In this document: piece after piece, positions 63,101-64,000 of the stretch
How positions within the stretch are numbered: the stretch's first letter is position 1
Layout of the letters: each line of letters opens with the position of its first letter
DNA from: Oryzias latipes
Lineage: Eukaryota > Chordata > Actinopteri > Beloniformes > Adrianichthyidae
Assembly: GCF_002234675.1 (NCBI RefSeq)
Contig: NC_019866.2
Coordinates: 11,685,261 to 11,749,260, forward strand
Direction of reading: 5' to 3'
Length of the DNA: 64,000 nt
Made by a program: the position numbers and the translations under genes
The notes under the pieces: generated by a model
What the model saw: only the letters and a program-made list of their open reading frames with translations
Told to the model about the DNA's origin: nothing
Database searches by the model: none

Positions 63101-64000
63101 CATCAATTAACCATTCAGTCAGCAGCAACATTAGAAAAGTTAGAAAAGACAATTGAACGTTGGAGGAACATGTGGAGCAGAACCGAAAGACGCTGACAGA
63201 ATTAAAATAACACCAGAAAAACCCTGAAATGCTTTCAGGATTTGTCTGAAAAATGCCAGTTTTGAATAAAACTTGAGCAATCTTTTGAGAGACCTTTGGA
63301 AATCCTGATTTATATACTTGGACATCTTTGTGTGTGTTGTGGTTTCTTAGTCTCTAACTCATGCTGAGTTTTTCCACCAGGCTGGTTTTAGTCCCGTCAG
63401 TCGGACTCGCCTTTGTGAAAGAGCATGTGTCGTCCTCTGTTGCGATCGCGCCGCTCTCTGACTGCTCCTTCGCTCTGGTGGCCGTGCTCATGCAGTCAGA
63501 CTCATTCTGGCTCATTGACTCTCAAAAGTCGGCACAGAGAAGCAAAAGAAAAAAGAAAAAGAGAGAAAAAAAAAGTCTGGTTTCCATGAGAGACTTTTTA
63601 GCTTTACTATAAAGACTTAAGTGTGGGTTTTTCATCTCTGGCTGAAAGGTCACCGAACACAGAGGGTCCTTGTTGAGTTTGGCCTTGCAAGGATATCAAA
63701 TAGCACGTCATATTTAACCTTGACATCCCCGTATTGACTCAAACGGGACTCAGCAGACTTTAAGACACAGTGAATGATACAGAAATTAACTTTAGATTTA
63801 CCAGGCTGGAGCTACTGCAACAGTATGGGCCAAGTTTCAAGTGAGCATGATCCATGCGTATAAACCTCCAGGGACCTCATTCTGCCCTAAAAAAACAATT
63901 GTACAGCTCTCTTTTAGAATTCAGTAATGGGAAGACTTATGTTCTTGTTTGGAGAAGAAGGAAAAGTAGGGTAAAAAACGATTTTCTTTTGATCTTTCAG
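60141..64000 (+). other. Probable first intron of the MDDDNQ gene
   Basis: No coding exon was recognised. The open frames here (for example 61335-61664 and 62056-62337) show no family resemblance. The segment ends with an acceptor-like sequence. Confidence 0.4.

Overview
The window looks like nuclear DNA of a ray-finned (teleost) fish, probably a percomorph. The evidence is compact intron-rich vertebrate genes, an L2-type LINE with an esterase ORF1, hAT and Tc1 transposons typical of fish, and proteins close to but distinct from their mammalian orthologues. I cannot fix the species. All gene models were assembled by eye from splice sites, reading frame and family knowledge; the eight complete multi-exon models sum to whole codons.

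Layout. 1-780 has no gene. 781-5808 is a nearly full-length L2/CR1-type LINE with both ORFs open. 5963-7592 is a long terminal-inverted-repeat element with a duplicated right end. 7947-12778 (-) is UQCRC2. 13220-13869 holds two L1-like LINE scraps facing each other. 14925-19111 (-) is a 635-residue BTB-BACK-Kelch protein that I cannot assign to a named KLHL. 20419-23126 is a hAT element carrying a second hAT, which itself carries a probable solo LTR. 23724-26246 (-) is ANKS4B. 27296-30663 (+) is SLC25A17. 31925-34000 (-) is DXO and 35445-37025 (+) is STK19, the head-to-head pair known from the MHC class III region. 38643-41591 (-) and 46754-49829 (-) are two tandem Rac-family GTPase genes separated by a 1.87 kb Tc1/IS630-type transposon. 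51163-51819 (+) is an SMIM10-like microprotein. 51820-60121 is gene-poor. 60122 onward is the first coding exon and first intron of an unidentified + strand gene, and the window ends on a possible splice acceptor.

Main point of interest. The downstream Rac gene (46754-49829) encodes a canonical 192-residue Rac. Its neighbour (38643-41591) is an intact 218-residue paralogue with substitutions at the residues that normally permit GTP hydrolysis (Ser at Rac position 12, Cys at 13, Gly at 59, Arg at 61), an altered switch I and a 26-residue N-terminal extension. Its last two exons, the intron between them and the 3' flank are almost identical to those of the canonical gene over 567 bp, which points to very recent gene conversion. 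This looks like an atypical, probably GTP-locked Rac whose C-terminal half is homogenised while its catalytic half diverges.

The host genes are otherwise independent housekeeping or epithelial genes: respiratory complex III, ubiquitin ligase adaptor, brush-border adhesion, peroxisomal carrier, RNA decapping, DNA repair, and Rho signalling. There is no operon-like relation. The only tight pairings are the divergent DXO/STK19 pair and the tandem Rac pair.
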